Positions 8,209-16,579 of a DNA stretch of 64,000 nt are shown one piece after another (position 1 is the stretch's first letter; each line of letters opens with the position of its first letter). Both the position numbers and the translations under genes were made by a program. The notes beneath the pieces are model-generated. The model ran no database searches, was not told where the DNA came from, and saw nothing but the letters and a program-made list of their open reading frames with translations. The DNA comes from Pyxidicoccus parkwaysis. Lineage in GTDB: Bacteria > Myxococcota > Myxococcia > Myxococcales > Myxococcaceae. Location: NCBI RefSeq assembly GCF_017301735.1, contig NZ_CP071090.1, forward strand, positions 9,972,001-10,036,000. The letters are read 5' to 3'.

Positions 8209-8600
8209 TCACTGCCGCTGGAAGTGGTGGTCAGGCGGATCCGCTGCGCACTCCAAGGCGAGGTCGCGAAGCGGCTCCAGGATGACCTTGCGCCCCACTA
8301 CGCCCAGTGGCTCGAACCGCCCCTCCCAGCCCAACAGCCGCGTCTTGGCCGCGTCCACGGGCTGCTCGAAGCGCAGGTGGGTGATGACCTGGCCGGCCAC
8401 ATAGACGCGATGGGTCGCATCGTCCGGGTGCTCCGAGAGCAGCAGCGTCCGAACCCCGCTCCGCCCACGCTCACTCGCGAGCGAGGCCGAGGCCGCCAGG
8501 ACGACCAGTAGGGCAAACCGGACAGGCAGTGGGTTCCACAGGGAGCACACAACCTGGCAGGGCAGGTCGAATATCACCATGCCCGGAAAGTCAGACATCA
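8209..8600 (-). pseudogene. Truncated DUF2381 family gene (N-terminal part only)
   Basis: The translation holds the N-terminal part of a DUF2381 protein, a paralogous exported family of Myxococcus and relatives. A signal-peptide-like stretch (RFALLVVLAASASLA) is followed by VRTLLLSEHPDDATHRVYVA, then GQVITHLRFEQPVD, LLGWEGRFEPLG and VILEPLRDLALE. Family members are normally about 280-300 residues, whereas here the frame ends shortly after LEPLRDLAL. There is no good ATG at the expected start. It abuts another gene remnant at 7853-8190, which points to a deletion joining two decayed genes. Confidence 0.6.
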
Positions 8601-8787
8601 GGCTCGCGCCATCCGGACAGGAACTGGCAATTCCTCTCTGCATGGGTTTACTCCTCGCACCGGCCTCCGGCTCCTGACGGCGGGCCGGCGCAAGGAATTG
8701 CCACTCCCCCATCAATCCCTGCTCGTCCATCCCGGCTTCGGGGGGACGGTGGCCATTCCCTGCCAACCTCTCAGGCAAGGATTCCAG

Positions 8788-11112
8788 ATGCACAAGCGCA
8801 GCAAGCAACAGTGGGCACTGCTCTGCCTCATGGCCGTGGTGGTGTCTTCCACGCTGGGGTGTGGCTCACCCCCTTCCACCGAGGAACTGGCGACCGGGTC
8901 GGGCTCCGTCGAGTTCGCGGGCTCCATTCCCCAGGCGCTCGCGGGAGATGACGTCACCCGCGTCACCGTCACCCTCACCGCCACGGGCGTGCCCGCCACC
9001 ACCACCACGCTGGCCCTGTCGAACGGCACGTGGAGCGGGACGCTCTACCAGGTGCCCGCGGGCACCAACCGCACCTTCACCGCCGAGGCCTTCAACGCCG
9101 AGGGCGCCCTGCGCTACCGGGGCCAGGCCACCAGCGTCACCATCACCTCGGGCCAGACGGCGGTGGTCGCCATCACCCTCCAGTCCATCGACACGGCGCC
9201 CCCCTTCGACAACACCGTCCCCTGCATCGACTCGCTCGTGGCCTCGGCCAGCACCGTGCTCCCGGGTGGCACCATCACCCTGAAGGCCACGACGCATGAC
9301 CCGGACGTGAACGACACCCTCGCCCATGCCTGGACGGCCACGGGCGGCGGCTTCTCCTCCACCGGGACGACGACGACGACGTGGACGGCGCCACAGACCT
9401 CGGGGACCTATGTCCTCACGCTCACCGTGACGGACTCGCGCGGCGCGTCCGCCACCGTCACCGTGTCCGTCAGCGTCATCTCCACGGACGGAGGGACGGC
9501 GGGCAACGCCAGCGTCAGCGTCTCCTTCAACACGTCACCCACCGTGCGAGGCATCACTGTCTCCCGCTCGCCAGTGCCGGTGGGCCAGGGCACCACCGTC
9601 ACGGTGGACGCCGTCGACGGCGATGGCGACGCGCTGTCCTACCAGTGGACGGCGGCCTGTACGGGGACGTGGACCCAGGCCACCGCGTCGAGCGCGACCT
9701 TCACGCCTGGCGCGGTGCCCGCCGGAGAGGCATGCGGCAACTGCGCGCTCACCGTCGCCGTGACGGACGCGAAGGGCGGCCGGAGCCAGGGCACGCTGCG
9801 CATCTGCGTGGGCCCCGGCACGGGCGCGAGCATCCCGCCCCGCATCATCCTCACGAACCAGTCCGCCACCACCGTGGCCGGGGGTGGCAACGTCACCCTG
9901 CGCGTCATGGCCGAGGACGGTGACGGCAGCGCGCTCACCTTCAACTGGGGCGCGAGCACCGGCACGGTGGGCACTCCCACCAACAGCTTCACCTCCAGCG
10001 AGGTCCGCTGGACGGCTCCGGCCTGCGTGCCCTCGGGCGCCTCGCCGACCATCACCGCCACCGTCACCAATGCGAAGGGCTTCTCCGCCTCGCACACCTT
10101 CAGCGTCGGAGTCCTCAACGGCTCGGACTGCGGCAGCGGCAGCGGCGGCGTGGCGCACTGGGACACCACCGGCAGCATGCTCACGCTCCGCTATGGACCC
10201 ACTTCGCTCGTGCTCCCCTCCGGGAAGGTGCTCATCTCGGGCGGCTACAACCCGACCATGCTGGCCTCGGCGGAGCTCTATGACCCGGCCACGGGCTCCT
10301 GGAGCGCCGCGGGCCTCATGAGCCGCGGGCGCTGGAGCCATACGATGACGCTCCTGCCCTCCGGCAAGGTCCTGGCCATTGGCGGCAGCACCCTCAGCAA
10401 CGGCTCCGGCGAGATTCGCAACGTCGACATCTACGACCCCACGACCAACACCTGGACGGTAGGCGCGCCGATGAGCTTCTCGCGCGCGGGGCACACGGCC
10501 ACGCTGCTCCCCTCGGGAAAGGTGCTGGTCATCGGAGGAACCTCCGCCGAGTCCGGCGGCGGCCGCATCCCCGAGCTGTATGACCCGGCGACCAACGCCT
10601 GGATTCCCCTGAGCCCCGCAGCCCAGCGCGCCTACCACACGACGATTCCGCTGCCGTCCGGGAAGCTCCTCACCGTGGGCGGTGGCGTCGGCGAATTCTA
10701 CGACCCGGCCACGGACACGTGGGCACCCGCCACGGGCCTCGTTGGAACCGCTTGGGAGCGCGCCTGGCTGCAGCCCTCCGGAAAGGTGCTGATGAGCTAC
10801 GGGACCTCCTTCGCGCTGTATGACCCGGTGCTCTATACCCAGTCGAACGTGGGCACCCTGGTCCACGTCCGCACGACCCCGTCCCAGGTGATGCTGCCGT
10901 CCGGCAAGGTGCTCGTCACCGGTGGCACCCAGGACATCGGTGTCATCACGGAGCTCTTCGACCCGGCCACGGGTACCTCGTCCTTCTCCGTGAGCACGCC
11001 GTCATCCCGCACCGGCTGCGTCGCCATCCTGCTCCCGTCGGGCAAGGTGCTCATCGCGGGCGGCTACTTCGGGAGCACGTACCTCAACACGGCCCTCCTC
11101 TACACGCCCTGA
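8788..11112 (+). CDS. Lipoprotein with Ig/PKD-like domains and kelch repeats
   Basis: The 774-residue product has a signal peptide and lipobox (SSTLGCGS), so it is probably an exported lipoprotein. Residues about 30-130 form a beta-rich domain. Three PKD/Ig-like domains follow, each with a phrase like DGDALSYQWTA or DGDGSALTFNWG. From about 455 to the end there are roughly six kelch-type repeats, recognisable by LPSGKVLISGG, AELYDPATGSWS and similar, forming a beta-propeller. Proteins of this layout are frequent in myxobacteria; adhesion or carbohydrate binding is possible but unproven. The ATG at 8788 is chosen for the signal peptide, with AGGCAAGG just upstream. Confidence 0.85.
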   Translation: MHKRSKQQWALLCLMAVVVSSTLGCGSPPSTEELATGSGSVEFAGSIPQALAGDDVTRVTVTLTATGVPATTTTLALSNGTWSGTLYQVPAGTNRTFTAEAFNAEGALRYRGQATSVTITSGQTAVVAITLQSIDTAPPFDNTVPCIDSLVASASTVLPGGTITLKATTHDPDVNDTLAHAWTATGGGFSSTGTTTTTWTAPQTSGTYVLTLTVTDSRGASATVTVSVSVISTDGGTAGNASVSVSFNTSPTVRGITVSRSPVPVGQGTTVTVDAVDGDGDALSYQWTAACTGTWTQATASSATFTPGAVPAGEACGNCALTVAVTDAKGGRSQGTLRICVGPGTGASIPPRIILTNQSATTVAGGGNVTLRVMAEDGDGSALTFNWGASTGTVGTPTNSFTSSEVRWTAPACVPSGASPTITATVTNAKGFSASHTFSVGVLNGSDCGSGSGGVAHWDTTGSMLTLRYGPTSLVLPSGKVLISGGYNPTMLASAELYDPATGSWSAAGLMSRGRWSHTMTLLPSGKVLAIGGSTLSNGSGEIRNVDIYDPTTNTWTVGAPMSFSRAGHTATLLPSGKVLVIGGTSAESGGGRIPELYDPATNAWIPLSPAAQRAYHTTIPLPSGKLLTVGGGVGEFYDPATDTWAPATGLVGTAWERAWLQPSGKVLMSYGTSFALYDPVLYTQSNVGTLVHVRTTPSQVMLPSGKVLVTGGTQDIGVITELFDPATGTSSFSVSTPSSRTGCVAILLPSGKVLIAGGYFGSTYLNTALLYTP

Positions 11113-11225
11113 GCGCCCACGCGCTTCAGACGCGGCGTGAGGAATGAATCAAGCGGAGGCCCCGTGTGCGGAGCTGACATGGGACCTCGACACTCCTCCG
11201 GACCGGGATGAGGCACGAAATAGAA

Positions 11226-11257
11226 GAGGCCCCGCGCACGTCATGGCGCGGGGCCTC
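11226..11257. terminator. Bidirectional hairpin terminator
   Basis: A perfect 12-bp inverted repeat (GAGGCCCCGCGC at 11226-11237, GCGCGGGGCCTC at 11246-11257) with an 8-base loop lies between the convergent kelch lipoprotein gene and ileS, 28 bp beyond the ileS stop. It lacks a long U-run but is far stronger than chance. Partial copies of GAGGCCCCG also occur at about 11156. Confidence 0.7.
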
Positions 11258-11285
11258 GATGCTCCTTCGAGCGGACAGCGCGCGA

Positions 11286-14186
11286 CTACGCCGCCAGCGC
11301 CTCGCGGCACTTGAGGCACACCTCTCCGCCCTGCCCCACGGCCTCCGAGTACGTCCAGCAGCGCGGGCACTTCTCACCCTTCGCCGGCAGCACCTCGGCC
11401 ATGACGCGCACGCCCTCGCCGAAGGCCTGCTCCACATCCAGCGTCTGCGCCTTCTCACCCGCCACGTCCGACAGCTCCACCTGGCTGGTGATGAAGAGGC
11501 CCGGCAATTCATCCCGGTGCGCCTCGAGGAAAGCGCGCGCCTTCGCGTCCACCGTGAGCACCACCCGCGCCTCCAACGACGCGCCGATGAGCTTGTCCCG
11601 CCGCGCCGCCTCCAGCACACCCTGCACCGCGCTGCGCACCGCGAACAACTTCCCGTACCGCTCCGCCAGCGCCGGCTCCATCTTCGCCGCCGGCTCCGGG
11701 AAGCCCGCCAGGAACACACTCTCCGCCGGAGCGCCCGGCAGGAACTGCCACGCCTCCTCCGCCGTGAAGCTCATCACCGGCGCCAGCAGCCGCAGCAGCA
11801 CCGACGCCACCTCGTGCAGCACCGTCTGCGCGCTGCGCCGCGCCTTGCCATCCGTCCGCCACGTGTAGAGGCGGTCCTTCAGGATGTCGAAGTACACGGC
11901 GGACAAGTCACCCGCGACGAAGTCCAATACCGTCGCGTAGACGAGGTGGAACTCGTAGTCCTCGTACGCCTTGCGCACCCGCTCCACCACCTGCGCCAGC
12001 CGGCCGCGCGCCCACGCGTCCAGCGGCAGCAACTCCGCCGCCGGCACCGCGTGCTTCGCCGGGTCGAAGTCATACAGGTTGCTGAGCGCGTAGCGGATGG
12101 TGTTGCGGACCTTCCGGTAGCTCTCGGAGAGGCCCTTGAGAATCTGGTCCGACAGGCGCACGTCGTTGCGGTAGTCGCTCGCGGCCACCCACAGGCGCAG
12201 CACCTCGGCGCCGTACTGCTGGATGATTTTCTCCGGCGCGACGACGTTGCCCACGCTCTTGGACATCTTCTCGCCCTTGCCGTCCACCACGAAGCCGTGC
12301 GTGAGGCAGGCCTTGTAGGGCGACATGTCGCGCGTGCCCACCGCCACCAGCATGGACGAGTGGAACCAGCCGCGGTGCTGGTCGCTGCCCTCCAGGAAGA
12401 GGTCCGCCGGAATGCGCTGCCGCTTCTCCAGCACCGCGGAGAACATGCACGCCGAGTCGAACCACACGTCGAGGATGTCCGTCTCGCGGCGGAACTCCGT
12501 CTTGCCGCAGCGCGCGCACTTGAAGTCCGCGGGCAGGAACTCCTTCACCGGCGTGCGGTACCAGACGCCCACGCCCTCCGTCTCCACGCGGTCCGCCACC
12601 CGGTTCATCAGCTCGGGAGACACCACTGCCTCCTCGCAGCCCTCGCAGTAGGCGATGCAGATGGGCACGCCCCACGTGCGCTGGCGGCTGATGGTCCAGT
12701 CCGGCCGCGTCTCCAGCATGCCGCGGATGCGGCTGTGCCCCCACGAGGGCACCCACTGCACGCGGTCCACCTCGTCCAGCACCGCCTGACGGAACGTCTT
12801 CTCTCCGCGGAACGGCTTGTCCAGCGGGATGAACCACTGGTACGTCGCGCTGAGGATGATGGGGTTGTGGCAGCGCCAGCAGTGCGGATAGCTGTGCTTC
12901 ACCGTGTCCTTGCTGTCATTCAGCAGGACGCCCTTCTCCACCAGCAGGCCGATGACGAGCGGGTTGGCCTCGAAGACCTTCTTGCCCGCGAGCAGCTCAC
13001 CCACCGAGTCGTCGTAGCGGCCGTCCGGACGCACCGGGTTGTAGATGTCCAGCCCGTACTTCAGGCCGACCTCGTAGTCCTCCTGGCCGTGGCCCGGCGC
13101 CGTGTGCACGAGGCCCGTACCGGCCTCCAGCGTGACGTGCTCGCCCAGCAGGATGCGCCCGCGCCGCTCGTAGAACGGATGCTGGTACGTCAGGTGCTCC
13201 AGTTCCTCGCCGCGCACGTAGCCGAGGATGCGCGACGGGTCCACCAGCGCCGCCGCGGAGACTTCACCGCCGGGAAGCTCCACGTGCTTCACCGCCAGCT
13301 CGTCCGCCTTCACCTCCGCCAGCACCTTGGGCAGCAGGTCCTTGGCCACGCAGATGATGCGCGCGCCGAGCTGGTAGAAGACGTACTCGAACTCCGGGTT
13401 GACGGCGATGGCCAGGTTCGCCGGCAGCGTCCACGGCGTGGTGGTCCAGATGACGTACGCGACGTCCTTCCCCTTCAGCACGGGAAGCTTGTCCGCCACT
13501 TCAGGGCCGGCCTTGAAGGCCACGTAGACGGACGGGGACTCGTGGTCCTCGTACTCGACTTCCGCCTCGGCGAGCGCCGTCTGGTCGGTGAGACACCAGT
13601 ACACGGGCTTCTTGCGGCGGTAGAGCATGTCCCGCCGCGCGAAGTTGGCGAGCTCTCGGATTTCCTGCGCCTCGTAGGAGAAGTCGAGCGTCTTGTATGG
13701 CTTGTCCCACGACGCGAAGGTGCCCATGCGCTGGGCTTCGGCCTTCTGGATTTCGATGAACTCCAGCGCGTAGGCGCGGCACGCCTCCAGGAAGGCGTCG
13801 CGCGACAGGGTGCGCTTGTCCACCTTCTTGTCCTTGAGGCGCTTCTCCACCGCCTGCTCAATCGGCAGGCCGTGCGTGTCCCAGCCGGGGATGAAGTCGC
13901 ACAGCCGCCCGGACATGTTGCGGTACTTGACGACGATGTCCTTGAGGATGCGGTTGAGCGCGTGGCCGGCGTGCAGGTGGCCGTTGGCGTACGGCGGGCC
14001 GTCGGGCAGCACGAAGCGCTCGGCGTTCGCGTTGCGCTCCAGAATCCTTCCCCAGACGCCCCGCTCCGCCCACCAGCCGAGCATGCGAGGCTCGAGCTGC
14101 GTCAGGTTCCCCTTCATGGGGAACTCCGTGCGGGGCAGGTTGACGCTGTCCTTGAAGTCCTTCTCTTTCGAGGGCGTGTCGCTCAT
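11286..14186 (-). CDS. ileS: Isoleucyl-tRNA synthetase
   Basis: IleRS charges tRNA-Ile and edits misactivated valine. The 966-residue product shows the class I signature as PPYANGHLHAGH (64-75, HxGH form), the editing-domain motif TTPWTLPANLAI, KMSKS near residue 640 (GEKMSKSVGN), and a C-terminal zinc ribbon with C940/C943 and C957/C960. The length fits bacterial IleRS (about 930-1000). The ATG at 14186 starts MSDTPSKEKDF; a frame extension to 14225 would overlap the upstream gene. The upstream secreted-protein gene ends only 35 bp away, so co-transcription with the Tad-type operon is possible. The hairpin at 11226-11257 ends the unit. Confidence 0.96.
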   Translation of the reverse strand: MSDTPSKEKDFKDSVNLPRTEFPMKGNLTQLEPRMLGWWAERGVWGRILERNANAERFVLPDGPPYANGHLHAGHALNRILKDIVVKYRNMSGRLCDFIPGWDTHGLPIEQAVEKRLKDKKVDKRTLSRDAFLEACRAYALEFIEIQKAEAQRMGTFASWDKPYKTLDFSYEAQEIRELANFARRDMLYRRKKPVYWCLTDQTALAEAEVEYEDHESPSVYVAFKAGPEVADKLPVLKGKDVAYVIWTTTPWTLPANLAIAVNPEFEYVFYQLGARIICVAKDLLPKVLAEVKADELAVKHVELPGGEVSAAALVDPSRILGYVRGEELEHLTYQHPFYERRGRILLGEHVTLEAGTGLVHTAPGHGQEDYEVGLKYGLDIYNPVRPDGRYDDSVGELLAGKKVFEANPLVIGLLVEKGVLLNDSKDTVKHSYPHCWRCHNPIILSATYQWFIPLDKPFRGEKTFRQAVLDEVDRVQWVPSWGHSRIRGMLETRPDWTISRQRTWGVPICIAYCEGCEEAVVSPELMNRVADRVETEGVGVWYRTPVKEFLPADFKCARCGKTEFRRETDILDVWFDSACMFSAVLEKRQRIPADLFLEGSDQHRGWFHSSMLVAVGTRDMSPYKACLTHGFVVDGKGEKMSKSVGNVVAPEKIIQQYGAEVLRLWVAASDYRNDVRLSDQILKGLSESYRKVRNTIRYALSNLYDFDPAKHAVPAAELLPLDAWARGRLAQVVERVRKAYEDYEFHLVYATVLDFVAGDLSAVYFDILKDRLYTWRTDGKARRSAQTVLHEVASVLLRLLAPVMSFTAEEAWQFLPGAPAESVFLAGFPEPAAKMEPALAERYGKLFAVRSAVQGVLEAARRDKLIGASLEARVVLTVDAKARAFLEAHRDELPGLFITSQVELSDVAGEKAQTLDVEQAFGEGVRVMAEVLPAKGEKCPRCWTYSEAVGQGGEVCLKCREALAA

Positions 14187-14221
14187 GTCGAGAGCGGCCG
14201 TAACACGCTCGCCCCGAGCCT

Positions 14222-15160
14222 TCAATTACCGGGGGGCTTCACCGCGTCCGGAGCCACTGTCCTGCGCAGCACCGCCACGGAGAGCTTCCCGGGCTGGAGG
14301 GGCTTGAGTATCACCTCCACCTCCTCCTGCCCGGCGCGGAAGCGGCGCGGTTCCACTTCCTTGAAGCCCGCCTTGCCGAGCTCCGTCCGGTAGAAGGCGT
14401 CGACCTCGGCCTCCTTCGCGCGCACCGCGTAGTTCACCGAGCGCACCGTCTCCAGGTCGCTCGTCATGATGCCCTCGGCGCCGGGGTAGGCCGGGGCCAC
14501 CGAGGTCATCACGGCCGGCGGCTTCGACATGTCCGCCTCGCCCAGGTAGAGCGTGGTGGTGCCGTCCGGGTTGGGCTGGAAGATGACCGAGTAGGTGATG
14601 AGCCGCTCGGGGTCCAGGGCGGTGAGCATGGGCTCCTGCAGCTTCTGCGGCTGCTGCTCGATGGGGGCGACGTACAGGCCCCACTCCACCCACCGCTCCA
14701 CGATGTGCTGCATCAGCGGCTCAATCTTCTCCGCGGTGCGCACCGCCTTCATCCGCACGGGGATGCCGTCCGCCAGCATCATCCCCGGCACGTCGATGAT
14801 GTCCTTCACCCGGGGCACGTCCCAGACGAAGGGCTGCCGGTAGACGGGCGGCACCTTCACGTCGGGCGGTATCTCCTTGAGGAGCTCCGGCTCGTCCTCG
14901 CCGAGCAGCTCGGACAGGCGGCTGTTCCCCGTCCCCGAGGCCGGCGAGGCCGGTGGCGCCGGAGGCTGTTGCGATGGCGCCTTCTGCGACGGAGCAGCAC
15001 TCGATGCGGGCGGCTTCGACGGAGCCGGCTCCGGGGCCTTTGGCGCCTTCGGCTTCGACGCGGGCTTCACCTTCTCCGCGGGCTTCGGCGCGGCGGACTG
15101 CTCCGCGGCCTCACCGACGCCCGCCATCCCCAGCGCCAGCAACAGCAGACATCCCTTCAT
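14222..15160 (-). CDS. Secreted hypothetical protein with Pro/Ala/Lys-rich linker
   Basis: The 312-residue product starts with a signal peptide (MKGCLLLLALGMAGVGEAA). A low-complexity Ala/Pro/Lys/Ser linker to about residue 75 follows, as in proteins that span the periplasm or peptidoglycan. The globular part contains PVYRQPFVWDVPRVKDIID, MLADGIPVRMKAVRTAEKIE and a C-terminal region ending SVAVLRRTVAPDAVKPPGN. I do not recognise a family. It lies between the Tad-like gene cluster and ileS, with 37 bp to the upstream Cys-rich gene, so it is likely the last accessory member of that operon. Confidence 0.7.
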   Translation of the reverse strand: MKGCLLLLALGMAGVGEAAEQSAAPKPAEKVKPASKPKAPKAPEPAPSKPPASSAAPSQKAPSQQPPAPPASPASGTGNSRLSELLGEDEPELLKEIPPDVKVPPVYRQPFVWDVPRVKDIIDVPGMMLADGIPVRMKAVRTAEKIEPLMQHIVERWVEWGLYVAPIEQQPQKLQEPMLTALDPERLITYSVIFQPNPDGTTTLYLGEADMSKPPAVMTSVAPAYPGAEGIMTSDLETVRSVNYAVRAKEAEVDAFYRTELGKAGFKEVEPRRFRAGQEEVEVILKPLQPGKLSVAVLRRTVAPDAVKPPGN

Positions 15161-15197
15161 GCGTTACCTCGGCTTCGCGGTGCGCGGCTCCCGTTAC

Positions 15198-15521
15198 TCA
15201 CTGGTCGTCCGGCACGCTCTTCGCCTTCTCCTTGCCGCTGGGGCCGTCCTTCGGGCAGCTGCTGCTGCACGTCTTGAAGGTGCGCTCGTACTTCTTGGTG
15301 CACTGGGTCGCGCAGCTCTGGAACTGGGCGCCCGCGCCGCCCTTGCTGGGCATGGCGGGGGCGGGGCACTTGTCCATGCAGACCTGGAGGCTCTCGCCAC
15401 CCTTGGAGGCACAGCCGGCCTCGCAGGTAGCGCGGTCGGCCAGGGCCGGAGCCGTGGCCAGCAGTGTGCCCAGGAAGGCCAGGGTGGACAGGGCGGAGAG
15501 GAAGGTTCGCGTCGTCTTCAT
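15198..15521 (-). CDS. Small secreted Cys-rich protein
   Basis: A 107-residue protein with a clear signal peptide (LSALSTLAFLGTLLATAPALA) and a mature part of about 78 residues carrying eight cysteines in paired CxxxC spacing (CEAGC, CMDKC, CATQC, CSSSC). This suggests four disulfides or a metal-binding helical hairpin. The C-terminus is Lys/Gly/Pro-rich. The ATG at 15521 is 24 bp after the preceding TadE-like gene, in the same operon. The function is unknown; similar CxxxC-paired small exported proteins occur in myxobacteria. Confidence 0.75.
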   Translation of the reverse strand: MKTTRTFLSALSTLAFLGTLLATAPALADRATCEAGCASKGGESLQVCMDKCPAPAMPSKGGAGAQFQSCATQCTKKYERTFKTCSSSCPKDGPSGKEKAKSVPDDQ

Positions 15522-15544
15522 GGGGGGCTCGTCCTTGTCTGTGA

Positions 15545-16579
15545 TTAATCGCAATCCCTGCCGAGGAAGCAGCGGCCATTGCCCAGCCGCTTCTGCCACG
15601 AATAGAGATAGTTGGGCGTCGAGAGCGCCATGGGCGAGCCGGGCGTGGTGGGGAAGATGCCCGAGCCCTTGAACTGGTCCAGGGTGGGCAACTGCGTCAT
15701 CCCGATTTCCTCGCCCGGCGCGCTCATGAAGAAGTAGCGGGAGTTGATGGGCGCGGGGAACCCGAGCACCGCCTCCGGCATCATGTCCGCCATCCACGGA
15801 ATGACGATGGCCGTCGGCATGTACGTGCCATACACCGCGCTGAAGAAGGGCAGGTTGAGGCAGGGGATGGGGGCGTAGATGGCCAGATTGTATTCGTACG
15901 GAAACTGACCGGCCACCATCTGGCAGGTGCGCGTCTCACTGGAGACGACGTTGCCACCCGCGAGGCCCCAGTCATCCACGAGCATGGTGAAGTTGCCGGC
16001 GCACTGACCGGCCACCGCGCGGCCCGTGGAGCAGACGTGCAGGTTGGAGAAGGTCGAGTCCGCGTGCTTCTTCTTGTAGAGCCCGCCCTCCGAGTTGTCG
16101 TCCAGGAACGAGGTGGGGAAGCGGAACGCGGCCAGGTCCGCCTGGGCGGTGCAGTGGGCGGGGCCCTGGTCGCGGTAGATGAGCCGGGTGGGAATGGTGC
16201 CGTCCCAGTCGGGGCCGGGGCCGCCCACGTCGCAGCTCACCGAGAGATTCGTCCCTCGGGTGAAGGCCTGGGTGATGCCCGCGGGCTTGTTGATATAGGA
16301 CAGGCCGTTGAAGTCCGCGTAGCGCACGGCGGCGTCCGCGCCCGCGCGCTCCATGGAATCATCCGCCGCGTCGTAGTCGAGCGCGATGGTGTGCATCTTC
16401 CCGTGGGTGCCGTTCCACAGGGCGGAGATGGCGGCCTCCTGCACCTTCAGGGAGAGGTAGCCCACCTCCGCGAAGTGGATGCCGAAGGCGAGGATGGTCA
16501 CCAGCAGCGTGGTGCCCAGCGCGGTCTCCACGAGGGCCGCGCCCCGGGCATGGCGGCGGGACTGGATGCGGTGGCTCAT
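15545..16579 (-). CDS. TadE-like pseudopilin/assembly protein
   Basis: The 344-residue product has a short basic N-terminus (MSHRIQSRRHARG), then the TadE-type segment GAALVETALGTTLLVTILAF with Glu at the fifth position of the hydrophobic helix, as in prepilin-like TadE/TadF proteins. The rest is a large extracytoplasmic domain with several cysteines and no recognised fold. TadE-like proteins are minor pseudopilins of Flp/Tad pili. The start codon overlaps the stop of the upstream TadG-like gene as ATGA, indicating translational coupling. Confidence 0.78.
   Translation of the reverse strand: MSHRIQSRRHARGAALVETALGTTLLVTILAFGIHFAEVGYLSLKVQEAAISALWNGTHGKMHTIALDYDAADDSMERAGADAAVRYADFNGLSYINKPAGITQAFTRGTNLSVSCDVGGPGPDWDGTIPTRLIYRDQGPAHCTAQADLAAFRFPTSFLDDNSEGGLYKKKHADSTFSNLHVCSTGRAVAGQCAGNFTMLVDDWGLAGGNVVSSETRTCQMVAGQFPYEYNLAIYAPIPCLNLPFFSAVYGTYMPTAIVIPWMADMMPEAVLGFPAPINSRYFFMSAPGEEIGMTQLPTLDQFKGSGIFPTTPGSPMALSTPNYLYSWQKRLGNGRCFLGRDCD

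Noticed and set aside
11208..14393. 1061-codon plus-strand frame opposite ileS
   Set aside because: Shadow of ileS; no domain or signal, and strongly biased Arg/His/Leu composition.
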